Translations under genes and position numbers: made by a program
Notes under the pieces: model-generated
What the model saw: only the letters and a program-made list of their open reading frames with translations
The model's database searches: none
Told to the model about the DNA's origin: nothing
In this document: positions 9,522-20,000 of the stretch, piece after piece
Layout of the letters: each line of letters opens with the position of its first letter
Position numbering within the stretch: position 1 is the stretch's first letter
Source of the DNA: Bacteroidales bacterium UBA6445
GTDB taxonomy: Bacteria; Bacteroidota; Bacteroidia; Bacteroidales; UBA932
NCBI GenBank assembly: GCA_002439585.1
Contig: DJOF01000018.1
Span: 19,373-83,372 of the forward strand
DNA: 64,000 nucleotides
Reading direction: 5' to 3'

Positions 9522-10295
9522 ATGTTGGGACAATACGATGATCTCTCGCGCAGATTTTCGCTTCACTCAGAGCTGACATGCTATCAAGTGGATTCGGCAA
9601 TGAGACTGAAGCCTGCCGCTTTCATGGATCTTGCGCAGGAGATAGCATATCAGGCAGCTACACGTCTTGGCTTCGGATATGAGGCTTTGCAGAAAGAAGG
9701 AACGGCATGGGTGCTCTCTCGCCTTCATTTCAAATTTATCGAACACCCTCTGTGGAGAGATTCATTTACCTTGTCGACCTGGCACAAAGGCCCGTCCGGC
9801 CCATTCTATCTTAGGGATTTCGCCATGAGTGGTGCTGACGGATCGGTTGTCGTAGTAGGGACCAGCTCATGGGTCATCATAGATGTAGTCAATCGCCGTA
9901 TGTGCAGGGTGAGTGACATTATGGAAAGGATACCTGACTCGACAATCTGCACCGAAGATGCAATAGGTGAGCCTGCGGCGAAGACCGTGATGCCTAGAGG
10001 CAGTGAGCCTGAGACAGTAGCCGTTCATCAGGTAGAATATTCGGATGTCGACTTTCTCGGCCATACCAACAATGCAAGATACATGGTATGGGCCATGGAC
10101 TGCATAGATTATGACGAGCTCATATCTCATCCGGCTGCAGAAGTCTCGATTACATTCAACCATGAGACTCATGCCGGAGACAAAGTGATTCTTGAAAGAC
10201 TTCGAGTAGAGGGTAGTGATGGCGGCTTGACTTATTATATAGAAGGGAAACTTGCTGACGGACGTTCTGCATTTTGCACGAAGATAGTCCTTTGA
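9522..10295 (+). CDS. Acyl-ACP thioesterase
   Basis: A 257-residue double-hotdog protein that hydrolyses acyl-acyl carrier protein to free fatty acid and ACP, ending fatty acid chain growth. The first hotdog starts at about residue 10 (RFSLHSELTCYQVDSAMRL), and the second contains HQVEYSDVDFLGHTNNARY, the catalytic Asp/Asn/His-bearing segment of the FatA/bacterial thioesterase family. The ATG at 9522 is used; an in-frame TTG at 9498 is possible but lacks support. The promoter upstream is strong. The next gene is 136 bases away. Confidence 0.92.
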   Translation: MLGQYDDLSRRFSLHSELTCYQVDSAMRLKPAAFMDLAQEIAYQAATRLGFGYEALQKEGTAWVLSRLHFKFIEHPLWRDSFTLSTWHKGPSGPFYLRDFAMSGADGSVVVVGTSSWVIIDVVNRRMCRVSDIMERIPDSTICTEDAIGEPAAKTVMPRGSEPETVAVHQVEYSDVDFLGHTNNARYMVWAMDCIDYDELISHPAAEVSITFNHETHAGDKVILERLRVEGSDGGLTYYIEGKLADGRSAFCTKIVL

Positions 10296-10431
10296 GATAA
10301 GAAAATGCCGGCAGCAACGGGCTACAGGATAGATGTTGTGAGGCGGCAGAATGAGTAGTCAATATCGGCAACAGATTTCAAGAGGACAATGATAGAAAAT
10401 TCTAAAACGGATTCCATAAAGTAATAAATAG

Positions 10432-12114
10432 ATGAAAGACTTGTTTCTTGGTACAGGTATAGCCCATACCATATTGGTGCTGTCCTTAGTCATAGCCTTG
10501 GGACTCTATCTCGGGAGGTTTAAGTTCAGGGGCATATCCATCGGATCGACGTGGATACTTTTCGTAGGTATCCTGCTGAGTCATTTCGGCATCACGAGTG
10601 ACCCGCATATCCTTTCGTTCATGAAAGATTTCGGACTTATCCTATTCGTATTCTCAATAGGCCTTCAGGTAGGACCGGGCTTCTTCCACTCTTTCAAGAA
10701 GGGCGGACTTACGATGAATATGTTAGCCATAACTCTTGTGATGTTGTCTGTTCTCATTACATATGCAATCCATATAATAAGTGGTGAAGATCTCAAGACA
10801 ATGACCGGAGTCATGTCAGGAGCCGTAACCAATACTCCCGGACTTGGTGCTGCACAGCAGACCCTCTCAGACGCAATGATTGCAGGTGGAGCCACCTCGC
10901 AAGAAGCGGCTCAGGCTTCGTCCTCCGTTGCTTCTGCTTATGCGGTATCTTACCCAATAGGTGTTTTGGGCGTCATTTTCCTGCTCATCTTCTTTAAGTC
11001 TGTCTTCAAGGTAGACCTTAACAAAGAGAAAGCTGAACTTGACAACGAGGGCAAACTCGGGAAGGGCGCCATAAGAGCCAGCTTTGTGGTGAGCAATCCT
11101 GCTCTGTTCGGGCGTAAGATCAGGGATCTGGAGGTCGATTACGGAGACAAATTCATTATCTCTAGAATATTGCACGATGATGAACAGCAAGTTCCTACGT
11201 CAGAGACCGTCCTTAAGGAAGGAGACAAATTGCTCGTCATCACTTCTCAGGACGAAGAAGATGCGGTGAAGATACTTTTCGGAGAGGAGGTTGAAATCCC
11301 GTTCCGCAATTGGGATACCCCAGAATCGCATATTGCAATTAGGAAAATCACGATTACCAAGTCCTCAATTACTGGGCGCAGTCTCAGAGATCTCAATGTA
11401 AGGGCAATATATGGAGTCACAGTGACACGTGTATTCCGCTCTGGAGTCGAGCTTGTTGCTCGTCCGAACTTATACCTTCATATGGGAGATATCTTGTTGG
11501 TTGTGGGGCCAGAGGAAGCGATGGACAAGGTGGCTGGACTCTTCGGCAACAAGACAGCCTTGCTAAGCCATCCGAATCTTATCCCGATTTTCTTCGGTAT
11601 AGTATTGGGTGTGATTTTTGGCTCTATTCCTATAGCATTCCCTGGTATTCCTCAACCTATCAAGCTTGGTCTTGCCGGTGGCCCTCTTATAGTGGCTATC
11701 CTTCTCGGATATTTCGGGCCGAAACTTAAGATAACTACATATACCACCTTGAGTGCCAATATGATGATAAGAGAGATCGGTATATCATTCTTCTTGGCAT
11801 CTGTAGGACTTGGTGCCGGAGAGAATTTCGTAAGCTCTATTGTCGGAGGAGGTTACTGGTGGATTCTTTACGGGGCACTGATCACCTTAATCCCTATAGT
11901 TTGTGTTTGCCTTATGGCAAGGTTGGTGTTCAAACTCAATTTCTATCAGATCTGCGGTCTTGTATCCGGAGGTACGACCAATCCACCGGTACTTGCATTC
12001 TCTCAAGAAGTGTATGGGACAGATTATTCTTCAATAAGCTATGCTACAGTATATCCTCTTACAATGTTTATGAGGGTGCTTATGGCACAACTGATAATAC
12101 TCTTCTCCATATAG
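10432..12114 (+). CDS. AspT/YidE-type putative transporter with two TrkA-C domains
   Basis: A 560-residue membrane protein. An N-terminal block of about five helices (residues 1-190) and a C-terminal block (about 380-560) flank two regulatory TrkA-C (RCK-C) domains; these show as the paired segments FGRKIRDLEVDYGDKFIISRILHDD and TGRSLRDLNVRAIYGVTVTRV. Each block carries the Gly-rich AspT repeat (for example GVMSGAVTNTPGLGAAQ and GLVSGGTTNPPVLAFSQ). Members include aspartate:alanine antiporters, but most, such as YidE, have no known substrate. It is followed after 6 bases by the Nudix gene, so they are probably co-transcribed. Confidence 0.9.
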   Translation: MKDLFLGTGIAHTILVLSLVIALGLYLGRFKFRGISIGSTWILFVGILLSHFGITSDPHILSFMKDFGLILFVFSIGLQVGPGFFHSFKKGGLTMNMLAITLVMLSVLITYAIHIISGEDLKTMTGVMSGAVTNTPGLGAAQQTLSDAMIAGGATSQEAAQASSSVASAYAVSYPIGVLGVIFLLIFFKSVFKVDLNKEKAELDNEGKLGKGAIRASFVVSNPALFGRKIRDLEVDYGDKFIISRILHDDEQQVPTSETVLKEGDKLLVITSQDEEDAVKILFGEEVEIPFRNWDTPESHIAIRKITITKSSITGRSLRDLNVRAIYGVTVTRVFRSGVELVARPNLYLHMGDILLVVGPEEAMDKVAGLFGNKTALLSHPNLIPIFFGIVLGVIFGSIPIAFPGIPQPIKLGLAGGPLIVAILLGYFGPKLKITTYTTLSANMMIREIGISFFLASVGLGAGENFVSSIVGGGYWWILYGALITLIPIVCVCLMARLVFKLNFYQICGLVSGGTTNPPVLAFSQEVYGTDYSSISYATVYPLTMFMRVLMAQLIILFSI

Positions 12115-12120
12115 ACGGCT

Positions 12121-12711
12121 ATGTTCGATCTTGTGTATCCACCCTTTCCGGCTCCCGTGCTTCCTGCCCTGTCGGCAGACAAGGTCGGAGCGGAGAGTCT
12201 ACGTATAGGGGAGATGTTCCCTATAATAAGAGAGGATGGGGCGGTATATGCTCAGGCATCCCGTTCTTATTGTCACGGTGGTTCGAAGTTGCTTCATCCT
12301 GTTGTCCATCTGCATATAATCAACAGATATGACGAGATCTATCTACAGAAACGCTCGATGACGAAAGACTTGCTTCCAGGGCGTTGGGATACGGCTGTCG
12401 GCGGCCATGTGGATTATGGTGAATGTATAGGAGAGGCTTTGTTCAGAGAATCTCGTGAGGAACTCGGATTTGTGGAATACAATCCTGTGTGGTTGGGCAA
12501 TTATGTATATGAGAGCGATACGGAGAAAGAAATGGTGAATATATTTGCTGCAGTGGGTAATTTTGTTCTCAAGCCTGATCATGACGAGGTAGAAGAAGGA
12601 CGTTACTGGCCTATAACTGAGATAGAAGCCAATATTGGCAAGGGTGTCTTTACTCCCAATTTCGAGAGTGAATTTGTTAGGATCAGACACTCCCTCGAAG
12701 CCTTGTTGTAG
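12121..12711 (+). CDS. Nudix hydrolase
   Basis: A 196-residue protein with a Nudix box GHVDYGECIGEALFRESREE at about residues 98-117, which fits GX5EX7REUXEEXGU except that Ser stands at the hydrophobic U position. Nudix enzymes cleave nucleoside diphosphates linked to another group; the N-terminal 45 residues before the fold and the HVDYGE motif resemble the IPP-isomerase-like branch, though the substrate cannot be deduced. It is 6 bases after the transporter gene and about 80 before the GT2 gene, so it may sit in one transcript with both. Confidence 0.88.
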   Translation: MFDLVYPPFPAPVLPALSADKVGAESLRIGEMFPIIREDGAVYAQASRSYCHGGSKLLHPVVHLHIINRYDEIYLQKRSMTKDLLPGRWDTAVGGHVDYGECIGEALFRESREELGFVEYNPVWLGNYVYESDTEKEMVNIFAAVGNFVLKPDHDEVEEGRYWPITEIEANIGKGVFTPNFESEFVRIRHSLEALL

Positions 12712-12790
12712 CCTTGAGCTTTATCAGAACTTCTATCTGTCAGTAAGGTGATTGTCTCTTTTTGTCATGCTGCTTGGTTTTATAGATAAT

Positions 12791-14236
12791 ATGAAAGGAT
12801 TCAAGACTATAGATTGCGGTCTGATCCCTGTAAGGGAATTGGAACGGGCCCTTTGTGGTGTGGACGAGGAGTTTGTGATGCTTCGCCGAAGAGACGGTCG
12901 TGTTGAACTTGGCCCTTATTCATGCAGAAGGATTCTGTCAATAGCCCATGATACCGGTGCCGATATGCTGTATTCGGACTATCATGAGGTAGTGAGCCGA
13001 GTTGAGAGAAATTCTATTATCAAAGGTATTCATTCCCTGATACCTTGCCAGATGGGTGCTTTGAGGGACGATTTCGATTTCGGTCCGGTGGTGGTCGTGA
13101 GGACGTCATTCTGCAAGAAGGTTCTTGCTGAGATTCCGTCATACAAGTACGGGGCTTTCTATGCCCTACGTCTTGCTGCCGATAAGGTGCAGTATATTCC
13201 GGAACCGTTGTACACATATTATGAAGTGGCTGATGTTCATTCTGAAGCGTCTGATGCACTGAATAAGGCAGAGGATGGGCATTCTATGGCAGCGGATACT
13301 CATCATGAGGCTATAAATACGCATCCTAAGGCAACGGACAAGGGACGGAATGAAAGTCAGTTCGACTATGTTGACCCACGCAATAGGGAAGTGCAGGCCG
13401 AGATGGAGGAGATCTGCACAGCCTATCTTAAGAGAGTCGGTGCATATATTGCTGGTGGCAGAGTCCTGCCATTGCCTCCAGCCTTCCAGACTCCGGTGAC
13501 AGCTTCGGTTGTGATCCCGGTATACAACAGGGCAAGGACAGTAGGGGATGCCGTTAGAAGTGCCCTCTCGCAAGAATGTGATTTCCACTTTAATGTGATT
13601 GTGGTAGATAACCATTCCGATGACGGGACTTCTGAAGTACTTGCTACCTTCTCCGACCCGAGACTAAAGGTAATTGTCCCGGAAGATGTCGGGCTTGGGA
13701 TCGGTGGCTGCTGGAACTTGGCTGTAAATACTCCTGACTGCGGCCTTTATGCCGTACAGCTCGATAGCGATGACATTTACAGTGACTGCAATACACTTGC
13801 AAAGATAGTCTCTGCATTTAAGTCCGGAAACTATGGCATGGTTGTCGGCTCGTATACGCTTACTGACTTTGACCTTAATCCCATTCCTCCGGGACTTATA
13901 GATCACAAGGAATGGACCGATGCCAATGGACGCAACAATGCGCTTCGTATCAACGGTCTTGGAGCTCCGAGGGCTTTCTATGTGCCGCTGCTCAGACAAA
14001 TAGGATTCCCAGATGTCAGCTATGGAGAAGACTATGCCGTAGCCCTGAGGATCTCCCGGGATTATCGGATCGGGCGTATCTACGAGTCTCTGTATTTCTG
14101 CCGCAGATGGACTGGGAATTCGGATGCATCTCTCTCTGTATCAAAGGCGAATGCACACAATACCTATAAGGATTTCGTCCGGACCTGCGAATTGCAAGCG
14201 AGACTCAATATAAATAAGGCAATGGAGACTAAATAA
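12791..14236 (+). CDS. Two-module GT2 glycosyltransferase-like protein
   Basis: The start at 12791 (MKGFKTID) is preferred to an in-frame TTG at 12752. Residues 1-145 look like a partial GT-A module (ADMLYSDYHEV, DDFDFGPVVVVRTS, YIPEPLYTYY) without an obvious N-terminal nucleotide-binding strand. A repeat-rich linker follows at 148-182. Residues about 235-460 form a standard GT2 domain: SVVIPVYNRARTV, VIVVDNHSDDGTS, and LDSDD as the DXD metal site. The acceptor and sugar are unknown. The gene is 5 bases before the DUF4922-SpoIID gene, which suggests a joint role, perhaps in envelope polymer synthesis; that is inference. Confidence 0.85.
   Translation: MKGFKTIDCGLIPVRELERALCGVDEEFVMLRRRDGRVELGPYSCRRILSIAHDTGADMLYSDYHEVVSRVERNSIIKGIHSLIPCQMGALRDDFDFGPVVVVRTSFCKKVLAEIPSYKYGAFYALRLAADKVQYIPEPLYTYYEVADVHSEASDALNKAEDGHSMAADTHHEAINTHPKATDKGRNESQFDYVDPRNREVQAEMEEICTAYLKRVGAYIAGGRVLPLPPAFQTPVTASVVIPVYNRARTVGDAVRSALSQECDFHFNVIVVDNHSDDGTSEVLATFSDPRLKVIVPEDVGLGIGGCWNLAVNTPDCGLYAVQLDSDDIYSDCNTLAKIVSAFKSGNYGMVVGSYTLTDFDLNPIPPGLIDHKEWTDANGRNNALRINGLGAPRAFYVPLLRQIGFPDVSYGEDYAVALRISRDYRIGRIYESLYFCRRWTGNSDASLSVSKANAHNTYKDFVRTCELQARLNINKAMETK
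13232..13336 (+). repeat. Five degenerate 21-bp tandem units inside the GT2 gene
   Basis: Units start at 13232, 13253, 13274, 13295 and 13316 and encode seven residues each with the pattern (D/N)-x-(H/L)-x-x-A-x. The stretch lies between two folded modules and gives a His-rich linker. Confidence 0.75.
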
Positions 14237-14241
14237 AGGAT

Positions 14242-16806
14242 ATGGACGCTTCTGACAAACCTTTGTCTTCGGCAGCACATCAGGCAGGCCCGGCAGATAT
14301 ACGCAAATTTATTAGCGACCAGCTCTCCGTATGGAGTCTGGCCTCATCCAATTATCGTGCGCTGAAGAAGGTGAGAATTAGGGAAATGAATATCGCCGGA
14401 CTTGGTATAAGGCTTCAATTCAATCCCGAGCGGGTCCGTTCCACAGCAGCCGATGTGTCGGCAGGGCATGTCTCAGAGCGCAAATGCTTTCTTTGTCACG
14501 ACAATCGACCTGCAGTTCAATCCTCTCTTGAATTTGAGGGGAGGAAGGGACGTAGATATGATATTTTGCTCAATCCGTATCCGATCTTTCCGGATCATCT
14601 TGTCATAGTACGTACTAAGCATGTTCCTCAATCTATATGGCATCGTATAGTCGATATGACGGACTTTGCAAGACATTTTCCTTTATTTACAATATTCTAT
14701 AACGGCCCTATGTGCGGGGCATCGGCGCCAGACCACATGCATTTTCAGGCTTGTCCCCGTAAACTGATGCCGCTTGAGTCTGATATAGATAGGCTTCTTT
14801 CCAATCCAGGTGGATGCTCCGCGCTTGAATTCCTATCTTCAGTCCAGGATGCAAGCATATACCATTATCGCAAGTTTACCCGAGGAATCTTTGCAATCAA
14901 AGCTCGGACATCCAAGTCTTTGGCAAAGATGTTTTACCGTCTTGTTGACTGTATGGATATAAGAGAGGGGGAGAGCGAACCAAGGCTCAACTTGCTCGTA
15001 TGGTATGACCCGCCAGTATCTGAAAAGGTCGCAGGAATCTCTCATGGAAAGTTTGGGGAATATAGGGCTGTAGTCATAGCAAGGGGAGAACACCGGCCGC
15101 ACCATTATTTTGCAGAGGGTGCAGAGCATTTCATGATAAGCCCCGGCTGTGCTGACATGGCCGGACTTCTTGTGCTCCCCTCAGAAGAAGACTTTTCACG
15201 TATTGACGAGACAGTTGTCTCCGAAATCCTTGCCGAGGTCTCTGTCGATGCGGAAGGTGAAGAGCGGATAATGAGTCGTCTTACGAGAGTTCAGCCGACA
15301 GTTGAAGTCGGCATCTTGTCTGCAGAAGAGATAGAATTCGAGATTATCTCAGACGGTGCAGGACGTCAAAAAGTTAGTCTTCAAGATGGACTCATATCGT
15401 ATGGCGGTGCCTTGTATGATGAGCTATATTTCGATTCCAAGACCATGTCGACCATGTTCTCCGAGCCTACTTTCATATTGTATGACGTCAGGATCGGGAT
15501 TGACTTCCATTGGGATCGAAGACAGGACCAGAAGTTTGCAGGAGCCTTAAAATTCCTTGTGTGTGATGGGCTTATATGTGCTATCAATGTGGTGGGGATG
15601 GAGGATTACTTGCTGAGTGTTATCTCATCCGAGATGAACCATGATGCCCCTTTGGAGTTCCTTAAAGCCCATGCTGTGATATCCAGGTCCTGGCTCATGA
15701 ACAAGATCGCTGCCCGCAGTTCAGTCTCGGCAATATGTACTACTTCCAGTGATGCTGCCTGCTCTCTGATTGATGGTGACAGAGCGGTCGGAGAAGATGA
15801 GCCTGGGAGCGGAGGTTTAGTTGCAAGATGTGAACGTGGTGATAATGACATATCTGATAGAGAGGAGCATGGAGGGAGAAGTTATAGGAGTGACGCAGGC
15901 GGAGTAGGGGAGACAAGACGGATTGTAAAGTGGTTTGATACGCAGGACCACAAATATTTCGATGTGTGTGCGGATGACCATTGCCAGAGGTATCAGGGAC
16001 TTACCCTTGCAATAGGTGAGAATGTGAGAAAAGCTATTGACGATACATGGGGCAAGGTTCTGAGGTATGGAGACTTGATCTGTGACGCACGTTTCTCTAA
16101 ATGTTGCGGAGGTATGACCGAGCGGTTCTCTACCTGCTGGGCGGATATTGATCCACCTTATCTTGCCCCAGTCAGAGATATATTGCATGACGGAGTTTCC
16201 ATCGGCAGATGCGATAGCCCAGCGTCGATGACTTTGCCGGATCTTACTAAGGAAGAAAATGTACGCCGATGGATCTTGGAAGGAGTCTGGACAAAAGGTG
16301 CTTGTCTGGAAAGTGCCGGAGTTGAATCGTTCTGCAATACCTCAGCTGATCTTTCCCACATCCTTAACGGATATGACTTGGAGACAAAGGATTATTTCAG
16401 ATGGGAAGAGCGTTATACCAGGAAGGAATTGTCGCGGCTAATCACTGAAGAAAGTGGGCAGGATATAGGTATGCTCGTATCTCTTACTCCTTTGCGCCGT
16501 GGTGCGTCAGGACGCATATCATTGTTGTCGATAAGAGGAGACAAGTCTTCCATGATCATCGGCAAGGAGTTGATGATAAGGAAGATCCTCTCAAAGAGTC
16601 ATCTGAAAAGTTCGGCATTTGTGGTTGACATACTTCCATCTGGCAATGAGAAGGGAGACGATGTCTTCATCATACGAGGTGCAGGTTGGGGACATGGTGT
16701 CGGTCTTTGCCAGATAGGGGCTGCCGTAATGGCTATGAAAGGATATGGCTACAGGGAGATTCTGTCTCATTATTATCCCGGTACAGACGTAAGCGGACAC
16801 ATCTGA
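14242..16806 (+). CDS. DUF4922 (HIT/GalT-like) - SpoIID/LytB fusion protein
   Basis: An 854-residue fusion. Residues about 20-310 are a DUF4922 domain: KCFLCHDNRP near 80, LNPYPIFPDHLVIV, and CGASAPDHMHFQAC with the HxHxQ dyad at about 165-169, resembling GalT/GDP-L-galactose phosphorylase folds. From about 355 (VEVGILSAEEIEFEI) a SpoIID/LytB domain follows: VEDYLLSVISSEM, then the Cys-rich region CADDHCQRYQG and CCGGMTERF, and the family-typical ending GWGHGVGLCQIGA (near 815) and YYPGTD. Residues about 505-555 are a low-complexity Asp/Gly/Glu/Arg insertion. There is no signal peptide, which is odd, since SpoIID domains act on peptidoglycan. The gene is 5 bases after the GT2 gene. Confidence 0.88.
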   Translation: MDASDKPLSSAAHQAGPADIRKFISDQLSVWSLASSNYRALKKVRIREMNIAGLGIRLQFNPERVRSTAADVSAGHVSERKCFLCHDNRPAVQSSLEFEGRKGRRYDILLNPYPIFPDHLVIVRTKHVPQSIWHRIVDMTDFARHFPLFTIFYNGPMCGASAPDHMHFQACPRKLMPLESDIDRLLSNPGGCSALEFLSSVQDASIYHYRKFTRGIFAIKARTSKSLAKMFYRLVDCMDIREGESEPRLNLLVWYDPPVSEKVAGISHGKFGEYRAVVIARGEHRPHHYFAEGAEHFMISPGCADMAGLLVLPSEEDFSRIDETVVSEILAEVSVDAEGEERIMSRLTRVQPTVEVGILSAEEIEFEIISDGAGRQKVSLQDGLISYGGALYDELYFDSKTMSTMFSEPTFILYDVRIGIDFHWDRRQDQKFAGALKFLVCDGLICAINVVGMEDYLLSVISSEMNHDAPLEFLKAHAVISRSWLMNKIAARSSVSAICTTSSDAACSLIDGDRAVGEDEPGSGGLVARCERGDNDISDREEHGGRSYRSDAGGVGETRRIVKWFDTQDHKYFDVCADDHCQRYQGLTLAIGENVRKAIDDTWGKVLRYGDLICDARFSKCCGGMTERFSTCWADIDPPYLAPVRDILHDGVSIGRCDSPASMTLPDLTKEENVRRWILEGVWTKGACLESAGVESFCNTSADLSHILNGYDLETKDYFRWEERYTRKELSRLITEESGQDIGMLVSLTPLRRGASGRISLLSIRGDKSSMIIGKELMIRKILSKSHLKSSAFVVDILPSGNEKGDDVFIIRGAGWGHGVGLCQIGAAVMAMKGYGYREILSHYYPGTDVSGHI

Positions 16807-16888
16807 TGATATAGGGTAGGAGTATGATACTCGCATTATTAGGTATACTCGAAAAAAGTTGACAAATCTGAAGTTAAAGGGCGAATAT

Positions 16889-16921
16889 ATTGCATTGACT
16901 GAAATAATTTTTATAACTTTA
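16889..16921 (+). promoter_or_regulatory. Candidate sigma-ABfr promoter of the susC-like locus
   Basis: ATTG (16889-16892), 21-bp spacer, TAACTTTA (16914-16921): one mismatch in each box. It would leave a leader of about 75 bases before the susC ATG. No regulator gene lies nearby. Confidence 0.4.
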
Positions 16922-17003
16922 TCACAATCATGACGGTAATAGGCTTTTTAGTTTAAGTAACTTTTTCCGTCAGACATATGAAACAATAATCAATTTTATT
17001 TCT

Positions 17004-20000
17004 ATGGTAAAGGCAGTCAAGCTTTCGCTGTTCAAGGTGTTTTGGGTTCTTTTTACCCTGACGGCTTTGAATCTCTTTGCCCCTGCTTTGGCTTTCGGCC
17101 AAAGTGACGGAGGTAGGGTCAGTGGTACGATTACTGACAATACAGGACCTGTTGCAGGTGCTGCCGTAATGGTACAGGGAGGTACCGGCGGCGTGATTAC
17201 AGACATGAACGGCTCATATACATTGACTGGTGTGAGACCCGGTGATGTGATCCTTGTCACCCTTCTTGGATATGAGGATCTTCTTCTTCCCTACAATGGG
17301 CAGGCCGTCCTTAATGGAGTCATGAAGGTATCGTCTGAGTTCCTGGATGAAGTTGTAGTTACAGCGCTCGGTATCAAGCGAGAAGAAAAGACCCTGGCAT
17401 ACAATATCCAGCAGGTCAATGCTGAGAAACTCACAGCCGTGAAGGACGCAAACTTCGTGAATTCCCTCGTGGGCAAGGTTGCAGGCGTGCAGATCCAGTC
17501 CGGCGCAGGTGGCCCTGGGGCCTCTACCCGAGTGGTGATGCGAGGAATGAAATCCATAGAGAAGAATAATGCCGTACTCTATGTGATTGACGGAGTCCCG
17601 ATGTACAACAAGAGTTTCGGCGGAGTCGGCGGCACAATGGCAGAGGCAGTCGGGTCCGAGGCAGTGGCGGATATAAATCCTGACGACATAGAGTCTGTGA
17701 ATATGCTTACGGGACCTTCAGCCGCTGCTCTTTACGGCTCTGATGCGGCCAATGGCGTCATAATTATCAATACCAAAAGAGGTAAGGAAGGAAAGACCAC
17801 GGTGACTGTAAGCAACAGCACGACTTTCTCTACAGTGTATATGCTGCCCGAGATGCAGAGTACCTACGGTTCAAGCTCGGGATACAGCAACTGGGGAGAG
17901 AAACTTCCTGAAGGATATAGCTATGACCCGCGTAAATTCTTCAATACCGGTACCAATGTGATCAATTCTGTGTCCCTGTCTACCGGTACCGGGCAGAATC
18001 AGACTTACATGTCGGCCTCGACTACCAATACAACAGGAGTTGTTCCTGAAAGTACCTATGACAGATATAACTTTACTTTCCGCAATACTACTAAGTTTGC
18101 CAATGACAAGCTCATCCTTGATGCTGGAGCTAGTTTTATCATCCAGACAGACCACAACTTAGTATCACAGGGAACTTATTTCAATCCTCTTCCGGGACTT
18201 TATCTTTTCCCGAGAGGCGGTGATTTTGACGAAGTCCGTATGTACGAGCGTTGGGATCCCATCAATGGACGCAATACACAGTATTGGCCTTATTCAGAAG
18301 GAGCACACAATATACAGAATCCTTATTGGGTGCAGAATCGCATTGACCGTGACATGAACAAGAGGCGTTATATGCTCAATGCTTCTCTTACATACAACGC
18401 TACCAAGTGGCTCAACATCGTGGGGCGTGTGCGTCTTGATGAGTCAACATACAAGCAGACGACCAAATATTACGCAGGGACCCTCACGACCTTTGCGGGT
18501 GAGAACGGTGGATACAAACTCGACAATATGACCGACCGCTCTTTCTATGGAGACGTAATTGCCAATGTCAACAAGACATGGGGAGACTGGAGTCTTGTAG
18601 CCAATATCGGTGCTTCCATAAGCGACCAGCGCTATTATATGCAGAGAGCGGCGGGAGACTTGATTTTCCCCAATCATTTTGCCGCCAATAATCTCAATAC
18701 CTCAGTCAACTACAAGGGAAATGAGGAAGGCTGGCACGACCAGACCCAGTCTATATTCGCCTCTGTAGAAGCAGGATGGAAGAATGCTATCTTCCTTACT
18801 CTTACCGGCCGTAATGATTGGGCGTCCCAACTTGCCTATACCTCGCGCAAGTCTTTCTTCTATCCTTCAGTAGGTGTCTCAGCCGTGATCTCAAGCCTGG
18901 TGGATATGCCGCAGTGGTTCTCTTTCCTTAAAGTGCGCGGCTCATTCTCTGAAGTGGCAACACCCTTCGATCGTTTTCTTTCCAACCCGAGCTATAAGTA
19001 CAACGACCAGACACACAACTGGACCAAGAGCGACACTTATCCTGCATACGATCTTAAGCCTGAGGATACGCGTTCATGGGAGCTCGGTCTCAATATGAAA
19101 TTCTTCAATTCTCTTAGTCTGGACGTGACATACTATCGTTCGAATACATACCACCAGACTATTTATGCTCCGCTCTCTGCAGCGTCAGGATACAAGAATT
19201 TCGTTGCACAGACAGGTAATATACAGAACCAAGGAATCGAGCTCGCTCTCGGGTATACCAACGAGTGGGATGGTTTCGGCTGGGACAGCGGATTTACATT
19301 TACATTCAATAACAATGAGATCAAGGAACTTGCCCACGGAATCCCTGATCCTACAACAGGAGAGCCTGTAGATGTGACAGAGATCAACAAGGACTGGCTC
19401 GGTGCATCAAACGTGGCTCCGCGCGTGATTTTGCGCGAAGGTGGTTCACTTTCGGATGTGTATGGACACCATGTGATTGCTCATGACTTGAACGGCAATG
19501 TCGACGTCGACAACAACGGCAATATCAAGATGAAGTCAGTAGAACCTTTCAAACTCGGTTCTTTGGCTCCCAAGGCCAATCTTGGTTGGAGCAATACTTT
19601 CAGCTACGCCGGAGTCTCCCTTGGAGTCGTGTTGTCGGCCCGCATCGGAGGCCTTGTATATTCTGCAACCCAGGGTATCCTTGACTATTATGGAGCATCC
19701 AAGGCTTCTGCTGATATAAGGGATGCCGGAGGTATCCCTGTCAACTACGGCCTTCTATCTGCCGAGAAATATTATAGCGGTATAAGTACTGCACAGGGAG
19801 GATATGCTGCATACTATATGTATGACGCTACAAATGTCCGTCTGCAGGAGCTTACTCTCAATTATACCTTACCGAGAAAATGGTTTAATGATAAGCTTGG
19901 ACTAACGGTCGGCTTTGTCGCAAGGAATCTTGCTATGATTTATTGCAAGGCGCCTTTTGATCCTGAACTCTCATCCGCTACCGGCAACAACTATTATCAG

